From Haplomitrium mnioides (taxonomy: Eukaryota; Marchantiophyta; Haplomitriopsida; Calobryales), in assembly GCA_049999725.1 (NCBI GenBank), contig JBNGIS010039168.1, forward strand, positions 56,209 to 82,537: a stretch of DNA of 26,329 bases, in the 5' to 3' direction. Positions 18,228 to 26,329 of the stretch are shown piece by piece (within the stretch, counting starts at the first letter, position 1; every line of letters begins with the position of its first letter). Under the pieces are notes generated by a model. That model had not been told where the DNA came from. It ran no database searches and saw only the letters and a list, made by a program, of their open reading frames with translations. The position numbers were made by a program, and so were the translations under genes.

Positions 18228-18650
18228 CTAGAGCATTGGGGGGGGGGGGGGGGGGGGGGGATAGATGGATGCACAACGACGTTTGAGGGGTTCTTGAATA
18301 TGAAAAATTGAGGTACACAAGTAATCTCTGAGAGGAAGACGCAGCAAGGGAGGGAGGAAAAGATTCCAAGGAAGATTCACGTGAGGCGAGTGGACTCGTG
18401 CAAGGGGGCTAGTGGGATTGGAGGTGGACTGAAGGGGCATTGAGAATTGCTGAGCATAGAGCTCTAGAGTCTTAGGCAATCCAAGTGTACTCATTGCTAC
18501 TAGTGGACCAGCATTTGGAGGTGTATCGCTACGTGAAGTTGAAGGGGTTCTTTTTGTCTTGAATTCAGGAGAGGCTACCAAGAGGGGATCTTGGGGTTGT
18601 CTCAGCATTTTCTGTGCAAAAGCATCAATCTTAGGGGCGCTTGGGGGCAT
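18228..18650 (-). CDS. Unrecognised 140-codon frame rich in Pro and Ser
   Basis: The minus-strand frame starts MPPSAPKIDAFAQKML and goes on with ASPEFKTKRTPSTSRSDTPP and STLGLPKTLELYAQQF. It ends in a proline run that is simply the translation of the 23-base G tract. Upstream in the same frame, separated by three stops, another open stretch reads SFSTSIARSPEFTFSGSEED (about 18850-18730), also with an SPEF word, so two related exon-like or duplicated pieces may exist. The composition is protein-like until the proline run, but I know no family with it. It may be a gene fragment carried by the nested block. Confidence 0.3.
   Translation of the reverse strand: MPPSAPKIDAFAQKMLRQPQDPLLVASPEFKTKRTPSTSRSDTPPNAGPLVAMSTLGLPKTLELYAQQFSMPLQSTSNPTSPLARVHSPHVNLPWNLFLPPLLRLPLRDYLCTSIFHIQEPLKRRCASIYPPPPPPPPML
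18238..18260. repeat. Homopolymer of 23 G
   Basis: An uninterrupted run of 23 guanines. Such runs are unstable, can form G-quadruplex structure, and are hard to sequence, so the exact length is uncertain. Confidence 0.9.
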
Positions 18651-18980
18651 TTTTGGTCAAATTTCTCAAGTGGGCCAAGAGAGGAGTGGCTATGTTAGTG
18701 CCTGCGCGCTACAGAGAAGATCCATTCAAAGCTCGTGGTGGAGTGGGTGGCCAGCAATTGAGAGGATTGTCTTCCACAAGTGGAAGTTAAAGAAATCCTC
18801 TTCTGAGCCTGAGAAAGTAAATTCAGGGCTTCTCGCAATGGAAGTTGAAAAACTATCTAGATGAGAGTGCTTGGGTGAGGAATTGAAGGGAGGTTGGAGT
18901 GCTGATTTGAAGGGAAGAGAAGCTTGTTGGAAAGCTTGGATCTTGGGACGTGGAAGGGCCTACAATGCTGGCAAAGCAAT

Positions 18981-19017
18981 GTGTGTGTATGTGTGTGTGT
19001 GTGTGTGTGACGTGTGT
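18981..19017. repeat. GT microsatellite, interrupted
   Basis: GTGTGTGTAT, a run of GT and then GACGTGTGTA. A simple repeat inside the nested block; the 76-codon minus frame over it (His-Thr repeat) is its shadow. Confidence 0.9.
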
Positions 19018-19963
19018 ATTAGTTAGATTTGTCTTCTGCTTGTATTTCCTATAAAGCTCGTAGTATTTGGAGTACACCTGCATTCCATCTGTTCAGACCC
19101 TAGGAACACCATGCGAAGGGGAAGTCAGAGTTATTAACATTGTATCGTGGTATTTCGGATGTTGGGAACTGTTCCCATTTTGTACACAAGGTGTTTGGGT
19201 CCAGATTTGGACTCTTGAGTTATACTCTGGATTGCCTACAGAATTACCTCAGTCTATGTATGTGTGCATTTGGGAAGTGAGTGGGAATGAGCGAGATTGC
19301 TGCTGAAGTAATTGTGGGTTAGTAGAAAAGGCTGGGAGGTAAAGAAGAACTCCTTAAGACCTCAAGGAGATAACTTATAACGGGGCCATCTCATACAAGA
19401 ACCAGATCCCCTATTTTGTCCACCCTTGCCTTCCAAAGTGGCACCTTTGGAGGTAAAGGCCTAAAGGAGGGGTGTGACTTGCATCTGTTGGCATTGGAAG
19501 GAGGACATGCCAGAGACTCATTAGAAAGGGAGTAATTGTGGACTCCTGAAATATTATGAAATGCTATTCGGGTCTATTGGTTGCAGCGGAAGAGCAGGTG
19601 TTGGATGTGGGTGTGTGAATGAATGTGTTGTCCTTGGTTGTTGTAAGGTGGTGTTGTAGTTATTCCAGAGGGGGTAAGTAGAAGTTGGGGTCAGATTGGT
19701 GCAAAGCCCTTCCCATAAAAGGTCTTGAAACACAAGTTAGCCGTTAAGTGGGTGTAAATCGGTCGAAAAGGGGATAAGGGTCCGACCATAGGGCTAACAT
19801 CCATTGTTGAGGTAGGCTCAAATTTTCCTCCATCCTTACTCAAGTCTATGATAGGCTTGGTCCAAACAAAAAAAGACATGAAACTATTTCTCTATTGAAT
19901 TAATGTGCTGAGCCGATTTAAGCTTCTTCACCAACAATGTCAAAGATAAAAAAAAAATTATTT
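19018..19963. other. Right part of the nested block, no gene seen
   Basis: Mixed-composition sequence with only short frames (79 codons on plus at 19067-19306, 62 on minus at 19691-19879) and no recognisable motif. It could be the 3' untranslated part of whatever transcript gave rise to the poly(A) end. Confidence 0.45.
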
Positions 19964-19989
19964 AAAAAAAAAAAAAAAAAAAAAAAAAA
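19964..19989 (+). repeat. Poly(A) tract (26 A) at the right edge of the nested block
   Basis: Twenty-six adenines, preceded by a shorter A run (19948-19957), directly abut readable protease sequence of element B on the minus strand. The position at a junction favours an mRNA-derived tail over random low complexity. Confidence 0.6.
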
Positions 19990-20290
19990 CTTCTTATATT
20001 GTAAGGTAACTTGAATTTATTCCTTTGCCCAATCAACTTGAGTGTATCGATCTTCAAACCAAGGTAACCTTAAAATTGTGTCATATTGTACAAATGCAAT
20101 AACAAATCACATAGATTATGCGTACTCTTTTCCAATCCTTAGAAAGAATGGCTAATGAGAGCAAAACACATTATGCTTTTGGTGATCAACTATAGCCACA
20201 ACACTCCTCTTGATAGGTATAAATTTTGCTTTGATTATCTTAGCAAAATGTGGTGATATAAAATTTTTAGAGCTTCCACTATTTACTTAC
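19990..20290 (-). pseudogene. Aspartic protease of element B, active site altered
   Basis: The minus strand reads VNSGSSKNFISPHFAKIIKA with the active-site turn at 20275-20286 as NSG, where DSG is required, so the catalytic Asp is changed to Asn. Downstream, IKRSVVAIVDHQKHNVFCSH and the C-terminal DTILRLPWFEDRYTQVDWAK match the usual order of Ty3 proteases (D-x-I-L-G-x-x-W-L). Stops occur near 20145 and 20110, and the domain runs into the poly(A) tract of the nested block. It would process the polyprotein. Confidence 0.75.
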
Positions 20291-20389
20291 ATTCTACAAG
20301 AGTGCTCCTCAATCATATCGTCAAGATGGAGCAAGGTACTTCAAATTCTTGTTGAGCTTTAATTCTATTAGAGCTAGTGAAGTTCAAAG

Positions 20390-21060
20390 TGCATCATTCG
20401 AATGGTTGAGGACGTGACCTAGCTTCTATAGCAATAAGTAATGAGTCATGTCGTTCTACTATACGCACTGCCTCTTCTAATTGAGCAATCTCTCTCATTG
20501 TCACTTCCATTTTCGTGTGAGGCTTCAATCCCCAAACCAAACAATCTAGTGCTTGTTCTTCTCTTATATAAGGAGTGTGCATAATTGTATCCTAAAATTG
20601 TGCAACATAACTTCTCACTGTAACAAGTTGCTTCAATTCAACCAATTAATCTCTTGCTACTTTTGAAAACTCAAAACCATAAATCTTGAAATCACTACTT
20701 TTTTGAATTCACACCAAGAAACAATAGAAGAAACAAATCCACATTGTGGTTGTTCTATTTGATATCTCCACCAAGTTTTTGTAACTCTTTCTAATTGACT
20801 TGTCGCAAATAGAACTCGTCAACCATCTTCTAATGTTTGTAGCTTCAAAATATTGCTCACAATCAAATATAAAATTCTCATATACACCAAAAACCGTCTT
20901 CTTATCATATACTTTTGAAGTTGAAAATCGTCCATAACTCTCTTCTTCTCGAAAAGTTGCTCTTTCTTTCATTCTCACTTCCAAAAGACGTGAAAGATAT
21001 TCAAGCTATTGTTGGATTGCTTGAACAACCACTCCTTGATTCTTCATGTAACTCACTACC
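20390..21060 (-). pseudogene. Gag of element B, broken
   Basis: Two main minus frames: 20984-20709 with FREEESYGRFSTSKV, FIFDCEQYFEATNIRRW, and 20582-20394 with EQALDCLVWGLKP, HTKMEVTMREIAQLEEAVRI and VERHDSLLIAIE. These are capsid pieces of a chromovirus gag, matching element C piece by piece. At least one frameshift near 20830 and several stops separate them. The zinc knuckle expected before the protease is not readable in 20290-20390. Confidence 0.75.
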
Positions 21061-21073
21061 AACAAGAACCGTA

Positions 21074-21085
21074 GCTCTGATACCA
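21074..21085 (-). other. Primer-binding site of element B, initiator Met-tRNA
   Basis: The minus strand reads TGGTATCAGAGC, exactly the PBS complementary to the 3' end of plant initiator Met-tRNA, one base after the LTR end. This fixes both the orientation and the LTR boundary of the family. Confidence 0.9.
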
Positions 21086-21086
21086 A

Positions 21087-21454
21087 TGTAAAAGAACTGA
21101 AAGACAAACTTCAAATGAGTAAGAACTTATAGTGAACTCTAGTAGAGCTCTTCAACAAAAATACCAATAAGGTAAGCAAAGCCAAGGAAAGCCACTACAA
21201 GTTAACTCTAATAGAGTTGTGAAACTTTCAAGACCCAAGCTAATACCAAGAGTGCAAGAAAAAGCCAAGCAACCAAAGAACCCAAGTAATTGAAGAGGAA
21301 CTCCGAAATGAAGAGTAAGGCAATGAAGACCTTCTATTTATACAAGAAAAGGAGGTTTCATCCCTCTTCCTTCACTTACAAGTCACTTTCAATTTCAGCC
21401 CTAAAAGTGAACTTATCTTACTTCTCTAAAAGTAACTTTGAAGGTATGCAATCT
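21087..21454 (-). repeat. 5' LTR of element B (family copy 4), truncated
   Basis: From TGTAAAAGAACTGAAAG on the plus strand through GAACTCTAGTAGAG, GAGGAACTCCGAAATGAAGA, CTTCTATTTATACAAG and CCTAAAAGTG to AATCTT at 21454. There the family would continue towards its U3 promoter, but a new LTR start (TGTAAAAGAACTCAAG) follows instead. The U3 promoter end is therefore missing in this copy. Confidence 0.8.
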
Positions 21455-21560
21455 TGTAAAAGAACTCAAGTACAAACTCCCAAATGAGTAACAACTCCAA
21501 GATAATTCTAATAGAGCTATGCAACTCAAGGTCAATAAGTAAGAAAAAGCCAAGAGTGCA
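21455..21560 (-). repeat. LTR fragment (family copy 5), tandem to the 5' LTR
   Basis: About 100 bp beginning TGTAAAAGAACTCAAG and continuing CCAAATGAGTAACAACTCC and GATAATTCTAATAGAGC. It resembles copy 1 (8165) more than its neighbour copy 4. It ends without an LTR terminus near AGAGTGCAACCAAAG. It probably results from recombination between LTRs or from insertion of one copy into another. Confidence 0.7.
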
Positions 21561-22485
21561 ACCAAAGTTGTAACAGTATAAGCAATAGCTAGTACTTTAA
21601 ACCAAGAACAAGCTACTTAAAAACATGAACCTTTTTTTTTAGGAAAAACATCATTTTTGACCTAAAAAACAAAGAAAACGAAGTTATTTATGAAAAACAA
21701 AAACTCTATGAGTTTACAAGCTTCATTTTTTGTCATTTTAACAACCATGATTGAAAGATAACCAACTTCATTATCCAAAATCAATTGATATTATGAGATT
21801 TTATGAAAACTAAGAATATCTCAAAATTGATGAAAAGTAAAAAAATTATGACATATTTTCACAAGAAAATTGCATTTATCATTGATAACATTTAGAAGCT
21901 CAAAAATTGAAATATACATCAGAATGAGTTATTTTGAAATAAGTTTGGTTGCACAAACTCTATGTGCGCATAGACAAAGTGCTCTTTGAAACTTATTTTT
22001 TGGAAAAAAAAATTAGAAAACATGAGGAAAATACCCAAGCAGACTAGAAGTCAAGGGAATGAGTTTGGAATTGTAAGGGACAAAAACCAACAAAACATTG
22101 CACAGATTTTGGAGCTCTTATTTCAATTTCAAGCAAGAAGAAAACTTTCCTTTGTAAATGAAAATCCACTAGTGCAAAGGTTACAGTGGGAATATTTTAG
22201 AAGGTTTCAGCAATTAAAAATCCTTCATAATTTAGAGAATCATAAAGGAGTCATAGCTCATAATCAAAAAGGTAGTAGCTTTAAAGATTTATTTTAGAAC
22301 ATAAACAAACCACATCTCTAAGTTTTTTACAAGAGTAGATCTACCAAACAAAAGGTTTCAAGTTCTATAGGAGAGTCTTTGAACACAGTAGAATCTAAAC
22401 TCTACACGATTGTCTTTGTATGTGGAAGCTTGAGGGTTGTATATCAATGTTAGTAAATGTGAAAGGCTTGGACTTTCACAAGAAA
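21561..22485. other. AT-rich spacer with one unrecognised short frame
   Basis: A 103-codon plus frame (21986-22297) reads ILELLFQFQARRKLSF and LVQRLQWEYFRRFQQLK and is somewhat protein-like. It has no known motif and no gene context, so I do not call it a gene. The rest shows only A- and T-rich words. The repeat array begins at about 22486. Confidence 0.45.
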
Positions 22486-22870
22486 GTCTATGCACGCATA
22501 AGAATCAGAGCTCAACATTTGAACAATAGACACGACAATCTATGCTCGCATGGGAATTCAAACTCAACATCTTGACACTCAACAACAAAGACTATGTTGA
22601 ACCTAGGTTTTACTTTCCACAATAGAGTCTTTGCGTGCACAATGTTTCGACTTCAACATCAAAGTCTATGCGCGTATAGGGTTTAGACTTCTACAATCGA
22701 GTATATAGACACTAAAGGTTTTGTTTTTTGCAACAAACTCTAAACATACTAAAGATTTTGTTTTTTGATTCAGAATCTAAAGTAAAACGAGTACAAAGCT
22801 CTACATCTAAATCAAAGCACGTTGAAAGTTTCAAGTTTTACATCAAAGTTCTTACAAGCAAAAGATAAAG
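22486..22870 (+). repeat. 37-bp tandem repeat array D, about ten diverged units
   Basis: Cores lie at 22489 (TATGCACGCATA), 22541 (TATGCTCGCATGGG), 22593, 22630 (TTTGCGTGCAC), 22667 (TATGCGCGTATAGGG), 22704, 22741, 22778, 22815 and 22851. The first two steps are 52 bp and all others are 36-37 bp. CAAC or CTAC words about ten bases before each core are shared. Units are on the same strand as array A and share AGTCTATGCG and the GTTTAGACTTCT-like block. It lies about 320 bp beyond the stop codon of the minus-strand DUF7869-like pseudogene. Confidence 0.8.
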
Positions 22871-23186
22871 TAGTCAATTTGGACATATGTTTTAGCGATA
22901 CCAAAACATTAAACTCTTCTAGCAAGCAATAAAGAAGGAAAGAATATAATTACACTTTGGAAAAGAGAATATTTTACAAACCAAATGAAAGTATTTACTA
23001 ATGATTCAAGTTTCATTTAGAGAGAATAACAATCAACTTGAAATGATTTACACTCAAAAGTTCAAAGTTGTAGATAAATTCAACAAATTCCTTCAAAATA
23101 TTCTCAATTACTTTATATAAAATAATAATCTTAAATTACAATATAAACTAAAAGTATACAATATACAATGAGGTTCTTAAATGACT

Positions 23187-26146
23187 TTAGTCACTTGTGT
23201 CGACTTCTTTGGATTTAGCTTCAGAATATTCGTCAATATTAATACAATCTACGTGAGTGTTAATATAATTGATTGAATCTCTTTCAAACACATCATGATC
23301 GATTGCTTTTTGTCTTTCATACTCAAATAGATTTGATTTAATGGTAACTAGAGTGGTTTTTCTCAATTGGTTTTTTTGTGTGGGAAGAAAGTCAAAAGAC
23401 AAAATTGTGATTTGTGTTACATCAAGTACATCAATATGTAACTTGGATTTGCATTTCCCTTTTGTTGCTACCATTCTTTTTGGGAATTATTGTCCACAAA
23501 ATGCATCTTCAGCTTCACAAGCAAACCATTGACCACGTACTCATTTCGGGTTTGGAAGTTCTTCCTCATCAAATGACAAAACTTTGAGGATTTTGGCAAT
23601 CCAAAGTGGTTTTCGCTTTGGATCGAGTGATGCAACAACACAAATGAATATTTCGGCTTTCATCTCATGTAGATTGCCAAATTTGTGCCCGTATCTAGTG
23701 TTGTGTGAAATAGTCCATTCTCACCACCTATGTGCTCTATCATAGATTGCTTGATGTGCAGAAAGCATATGTTCTACTGGAGCATCTTCCTCACTCTATT
23801 GAGCATCAAACTAAGAGCTTAGACAAATATTTTGAGACTCATTACAAATACTTACCGTTTGTAAAAGTGGAAATATGAATTCTGCTTTGAGTACTCATCT
23901 TTTTCTTTCAAGGACATGAGTTGCAATCTCTTGTTGGGCAAGAAAAAAGTCATTCCACTATTGAATATCAGAATCTGTGAAGAACTTGTAACAGTTCTTA
24001 CTTATGTTGTCTAACAAGAATCTGTTGAACATTTGATCAATTTGATCATGAGTATGGCCAACCATGAGAAACCCCACCTTGATTTTTCATAAAACACTCT
24101 TGGCAATAAGAGGACTAAGATATCCAAAGAGGATGGAATTCTTATTCTCTTGTGTTGTATTATCCAATTGAAGATACAAAGTTGGAGGCACTTGCCTTTT
24201 AAAGTCCCATAATATTTTATTGAGCCTTCGAACTATCAAATTGGAATCGCTTCTCAAGTTTTTGTAGGTTAAAAAGAACCTTGAAGAAGAGCATAATTGA
24301 ATATTAAGGCACCAACAATATGCACACCTTCCAAACAATCTTTATCAATGTTTTTTGGTGGCAAAGACAAGTGTGGAATAGCTATTTTCTTCTGATCCAT
24401 TCCATCAATGACAATTCCCAAGTATTTTTGACCATCGGCATAACATTTTCTTTGATGATTTGCAAGTTTTGTTTTTTCTTTCATTTTTTTGGTCATGACG
24501 AAGAAATAATTGGTGATTATATTTGACTACATCATCACAAAGAGCGAAAGAGATAAAAGAAGTTCAATAAAATATGTGTTGATGTTTCGAACTTCAAAAG
24601 ACAACCTCATATGGAAAAATTATTCAAATCAGCTTAAGCAAATGTTTGGATCGGTAAAAGTAAAAATTTATAAAAGGATTAACAATAAACTTTAGCTAGT
24701 TTAAATATAGGAGTATCTGAATAACATTCACAATAAACACTTGTCTTTGACTTGAAATAAGCAAAAGTTTTGAAAGGAGAAAAACAAGATTTGCGTAAAA
24801 AGTATTACAAATTGGAACTTCAATTTCAAAATTAGCTTGGACTCTTTGTTTGCAAAGGATTAACAAAACAATGGCGGCTACTATACGTGCATAAGATCAA
24901 TGGAAACAACAACTGATCTTATGAATGTATAGAACCAAAAGCAACAACACCAATATCTTGGCTTGCTTTGACTATTGTGAATTGAATGTCAACATCAGAG
25001 TCTATTCTTGTGATTCCACATTGCAGTGTGATATCTCGATTCTTCATGTTTTGTCGAAAATATGTTTCTCTTACAATTTTCAAAAAAATTGTCTTACACA
25101 ACAAACAATTATTTCAACAACATAAAATTCTCTTCATTTTCAAAATTAATATTGGATCGAGCTTTTTCTTCACAAAACTCTCGTTGTAATGGACTTTCCG
25201 CAAAGAATTTTAACGTAAAGTGTTTACCTGTTTGGGCTTTGGCCCAAACAAAGAATTCTTATGTAGTGTTGGTCGATTTGGTCCATAGGTAAATCCAACC
25301 ATCAGAGAAAATTCATTGTCTTGGAGATCTTGAGCATCATCAATAATACTGTTTGTTTCATCATAATACGTTTTCGAAGGATGAAGACCACCTTGAGGAT
25401 TAGGAGAATTGGACCATGCCAAAATAGAATCTTCATCAATATCTTGAACATTAGGAAATGTTTTTTTGTAACATAATTGGTGCCCTTAGTAATGGCTCTA
25501 TCAAAATGTTGATTAACTTAGACTTGTTGCTAGAATCATTTCCCAAACTATCGTTTGAAGATTCTTCCAATAAAATTCAGTTTCTTAAAGATTTCCCAAT
25601 CTTAGTGAGTGGTCCAACTTGAGTAGAAATCACTCATTGTTTGAGTGGTGCTATCGATGACAATGAATCATCTCTAAAATTGAAATTGTCCACTGATTCT
25701 ATGTTTTTTTTGTTTTGAACAAACACATTTGGATCTTGAATATCAAGGTCTTCATTAGATGAGGACAAAGAAAGGTCCACAATAGTTTGGAAATTCTTAC
25801 TTGAACATCTTTTTGTTGATCTGCTGGAGTAGTCAAAAGAAAGATTCAACTTTGACCGCTTAACCGATAACAAAGATTGAAGGCCTGTAGAAGGTTGAGT
25901 CTTGGATCCTATGCATGCATTGGGTTCCCTCTTTGATCCTTTGTACGCAAGTTTTTTACTCCTTGTTCTTATGCGTGCATTGGATTCACTCATTGACCCT
26001 ATACGTGCATAGGGTTCATCTATTCAATCTTCTCGGGTAGAGGTATTTGATTCAACAAACACCATCTTTTTCTCCAAAATGCTTGCCATCACATTTAACG
26101 CTTTGGGTATTCCATCGTTTACCTCTACTAAACTGCGGTTTGAAAC
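23187..26146 (-). pseudogene. DUF7869-like transposase-type gene, degenerate
   Basis: On the minus strand, from a frame opening near 26146 (ATG candidate at 26087-26089, MASILEKKM), protein-like pieces follow in order. The N-terminal region has 10-residue repeats (EPYARIGS, ESNARIRT, EPNACIGS). A Ser-rich part comes next, then DIDEDSILAWSNSPNPQGG, then the conserved core: YLGIVIDGMDQKKIAIPHLS (24392-24412 codes VIDGMDQ), GVHIVGALIF, PPTLYLQLDNTTQENKNS (LQLDN at 24159-24173) and GFLMVGHTHDQIDQMF (24033-24062). A C-terminal part reads DPKRKPLWIAKILKV and WFACEAEDAF, ending at a TAA (23187-23189). This order of IDGMDQ, LQLDN and VGHTHxxIDQ is what I know as the DUF7869 family, common in plants and invertebrates and suspected to be transposon-derived. 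Frameshifts (between 24270 and 24340, near 25440) and many stops make it non-functional, unless some breaks are introns. Confidence 0.7.
25900..26015. repeat. 30-bp coding tandem repeat E inside the DUF7869-like N-terminus
   Basis: Cores at 25910 (TATGCATGCATTGGG), 25940 (TTTGTACGCAAG), 25970 (TATGCGTGCATTGG) and 26000 (TATACGTGCATAGGG) are exactly 30 bp apart. On the minus strand they code the 10-residue repeats of the pseudogene (ARIGS type). The core and the following GGGTTCA match array D (TATAGGGTTTA). The exact multiple of three contrasts with the 37-bp noncoding arrays. Confidence 0.75.
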
Positions 26147-26329
26147 AATCTCTTACTCCATACCAAAATTTTTTAACAAACATTCTCAATTTCTAGCGAC
26201 TTACCTAAAATATGTTTTTTTCAATAAAATTTTACAAAACACCAAAATTGTGAAATTTTTCAGAAGAAAATGAAGAAAAATTGGAAAGATGAAAACAAGC
26301 AATGTTTTATATACTAACTTTTTTTTTTG
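26147..26329. other. AT-rich flank, no gene seen
   Basis: AT-rich sequence upstream of the DUF7869-like frame on the minus strand. It would hold the promoter of that gene or more of its N-terminus, but I see no clear TATA box in context or other motif before the window edge. Confidence 0.5.

Larger units (their letters stand above)
15820..19989 (+). mobile_element. Unidentified 4.1-kb insertion between protease and RT of element B, ending in poly(A)
   Basis: Element B pol stops being readable at about 15815 and its protease resumes at about 19990. The block between differs in composition: it is GC-rich in its first half and free of Ty3 domains. It starts with a TATA-like AT-rich stretch and a pyrimidine tract, contains a 39-bp minisatellite and unrecognised frames, and ends in 26 adenines on the plus strand directly next to protease sequence. 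A poly(A) end suggests an RNA-copied insertion (LINE, SINE or retrogene-like), but no reverse transcriptase or target-site duplication was found by eye. Part of the pol linker may have been deleted. The boundaries are approximate. Confidence 0.5.
12584..21454 (-). mobile_element. Element B: decayed chromovirus (Ty3/gypsy), minus strand, with a nested insertion
   Basis: Read on the minus strand: LTR (21454-21087), PBS, gag, protease, RT, RNase H, integrase, chromodomain, LTR (13100-12584). Without the foreign block at about 15820-19989 it is about 4.7 kb, a normal chromovirus size. Every gene is broken, and two catalytic sites are altered (protease Asp to Asn, RT second Asp to Cys). The 5' LTR is truncated at 21454, so the target duplication cannot be checked. 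The bases outside the 3' LTR are ATAAT (12579-12583). Confidence 0.85.

Noticed and set aside
18559-18864. 101-codon plus-strand frame
   Set aside because: Opposite the minus-strand frame that has better protein-like composition. Neither has a known family, so only the minus one is listed, at low confidence.
18847-19083. 76-codon minus-strand frame with Thr-His repeats
   Set aside because: The repeats are the translation of the GT microsatellite.
15780-19999. Target-site duplication around the nested block
   Set aside because: I compared the sequence after the poly(A) (CTTCTTATATTG) with 15780-15860 and found no convincing direct repeat by eye.
24320-25292. Several 60-76-codon plus-strand frames over the DUF7869-like region
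   Set aside because: Antisense to a minus-strand gene with three recognisable conserved motifs in order; no motif in the plus frames.

Overview
The window looks like repeat-dominated nuclear DNA from a land plant. It is AT-rich, carries no rRNA or tRNA gene that I can see, and no intact protein gene. It contains decayed Ty3/gypsy retrotransposons, including one primed by initiator Met-tRNA, several minisatellites and one degraded transposase-like gene. The wording of the forward retrotransposon proteins reminds me of elements from ferns, bryophytes, lycophytes and gymnosperms more than from flowering plants. That is memory, not a search, and I cannot name the species. A 100-N run at 763-862 marks a scaffold gap.

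Layout. 1-71 is the tail of an open frame, followed by a small 37-bp repeat array (198-540). About 969-7519 is a plus-strand Ty3 element (element A) with gag, protease, reverse transcriptase and integrase in order, many stops and frameshifts, and a deletion that removes RNase H. It ends inside the gag of a minus-strand chromovirus (element C, 7520-8546), of which only gag, primer-binding site and LTR remain. Next comes a 1.8-kb, 37-bp minisatellite of about 48 units (8547-10340). 10905-11660 holds about ten spaced inverted repeats. 12138-12500 is an LTR copy of the C family. 12584-21454 is a second minus-strand chromovirus of that family (element B), read from the right: LTR, PBS, gag, protease, [4.1-kb foreign insertion], RT, RNase H, integrase, chromodomain, LTR. 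The insertion (about 15820-19989) is GC-richer, carries a 39-bp minisatellite and ends in a 26-base A tract. 21455-21560 is a further LTR scrap. 22486-22870 is another 37-bp array, and 23187-26146 is a broken minus-strand gene resembling the DUF7869 family of transposase-like proteins.

The most interesting signal is that three separate arrays (198-540, 8547-10340, 22486-22870) share the same 37-bp period, the same strand and a related core around TATGCGTGCATA with a TTCT block at a similar phase. A 30-bp version of the core is also built into the N-terminal coding part of the DUF7869-like gene. This suggests one repeat family, possibly linked to that transposon-like gene, which expanded into the large minisatellite. 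Everything else reads as nested transposon decay: element A sits in C, an unknown unit sits in B, and LTR copies are partly duplicated and truncated.
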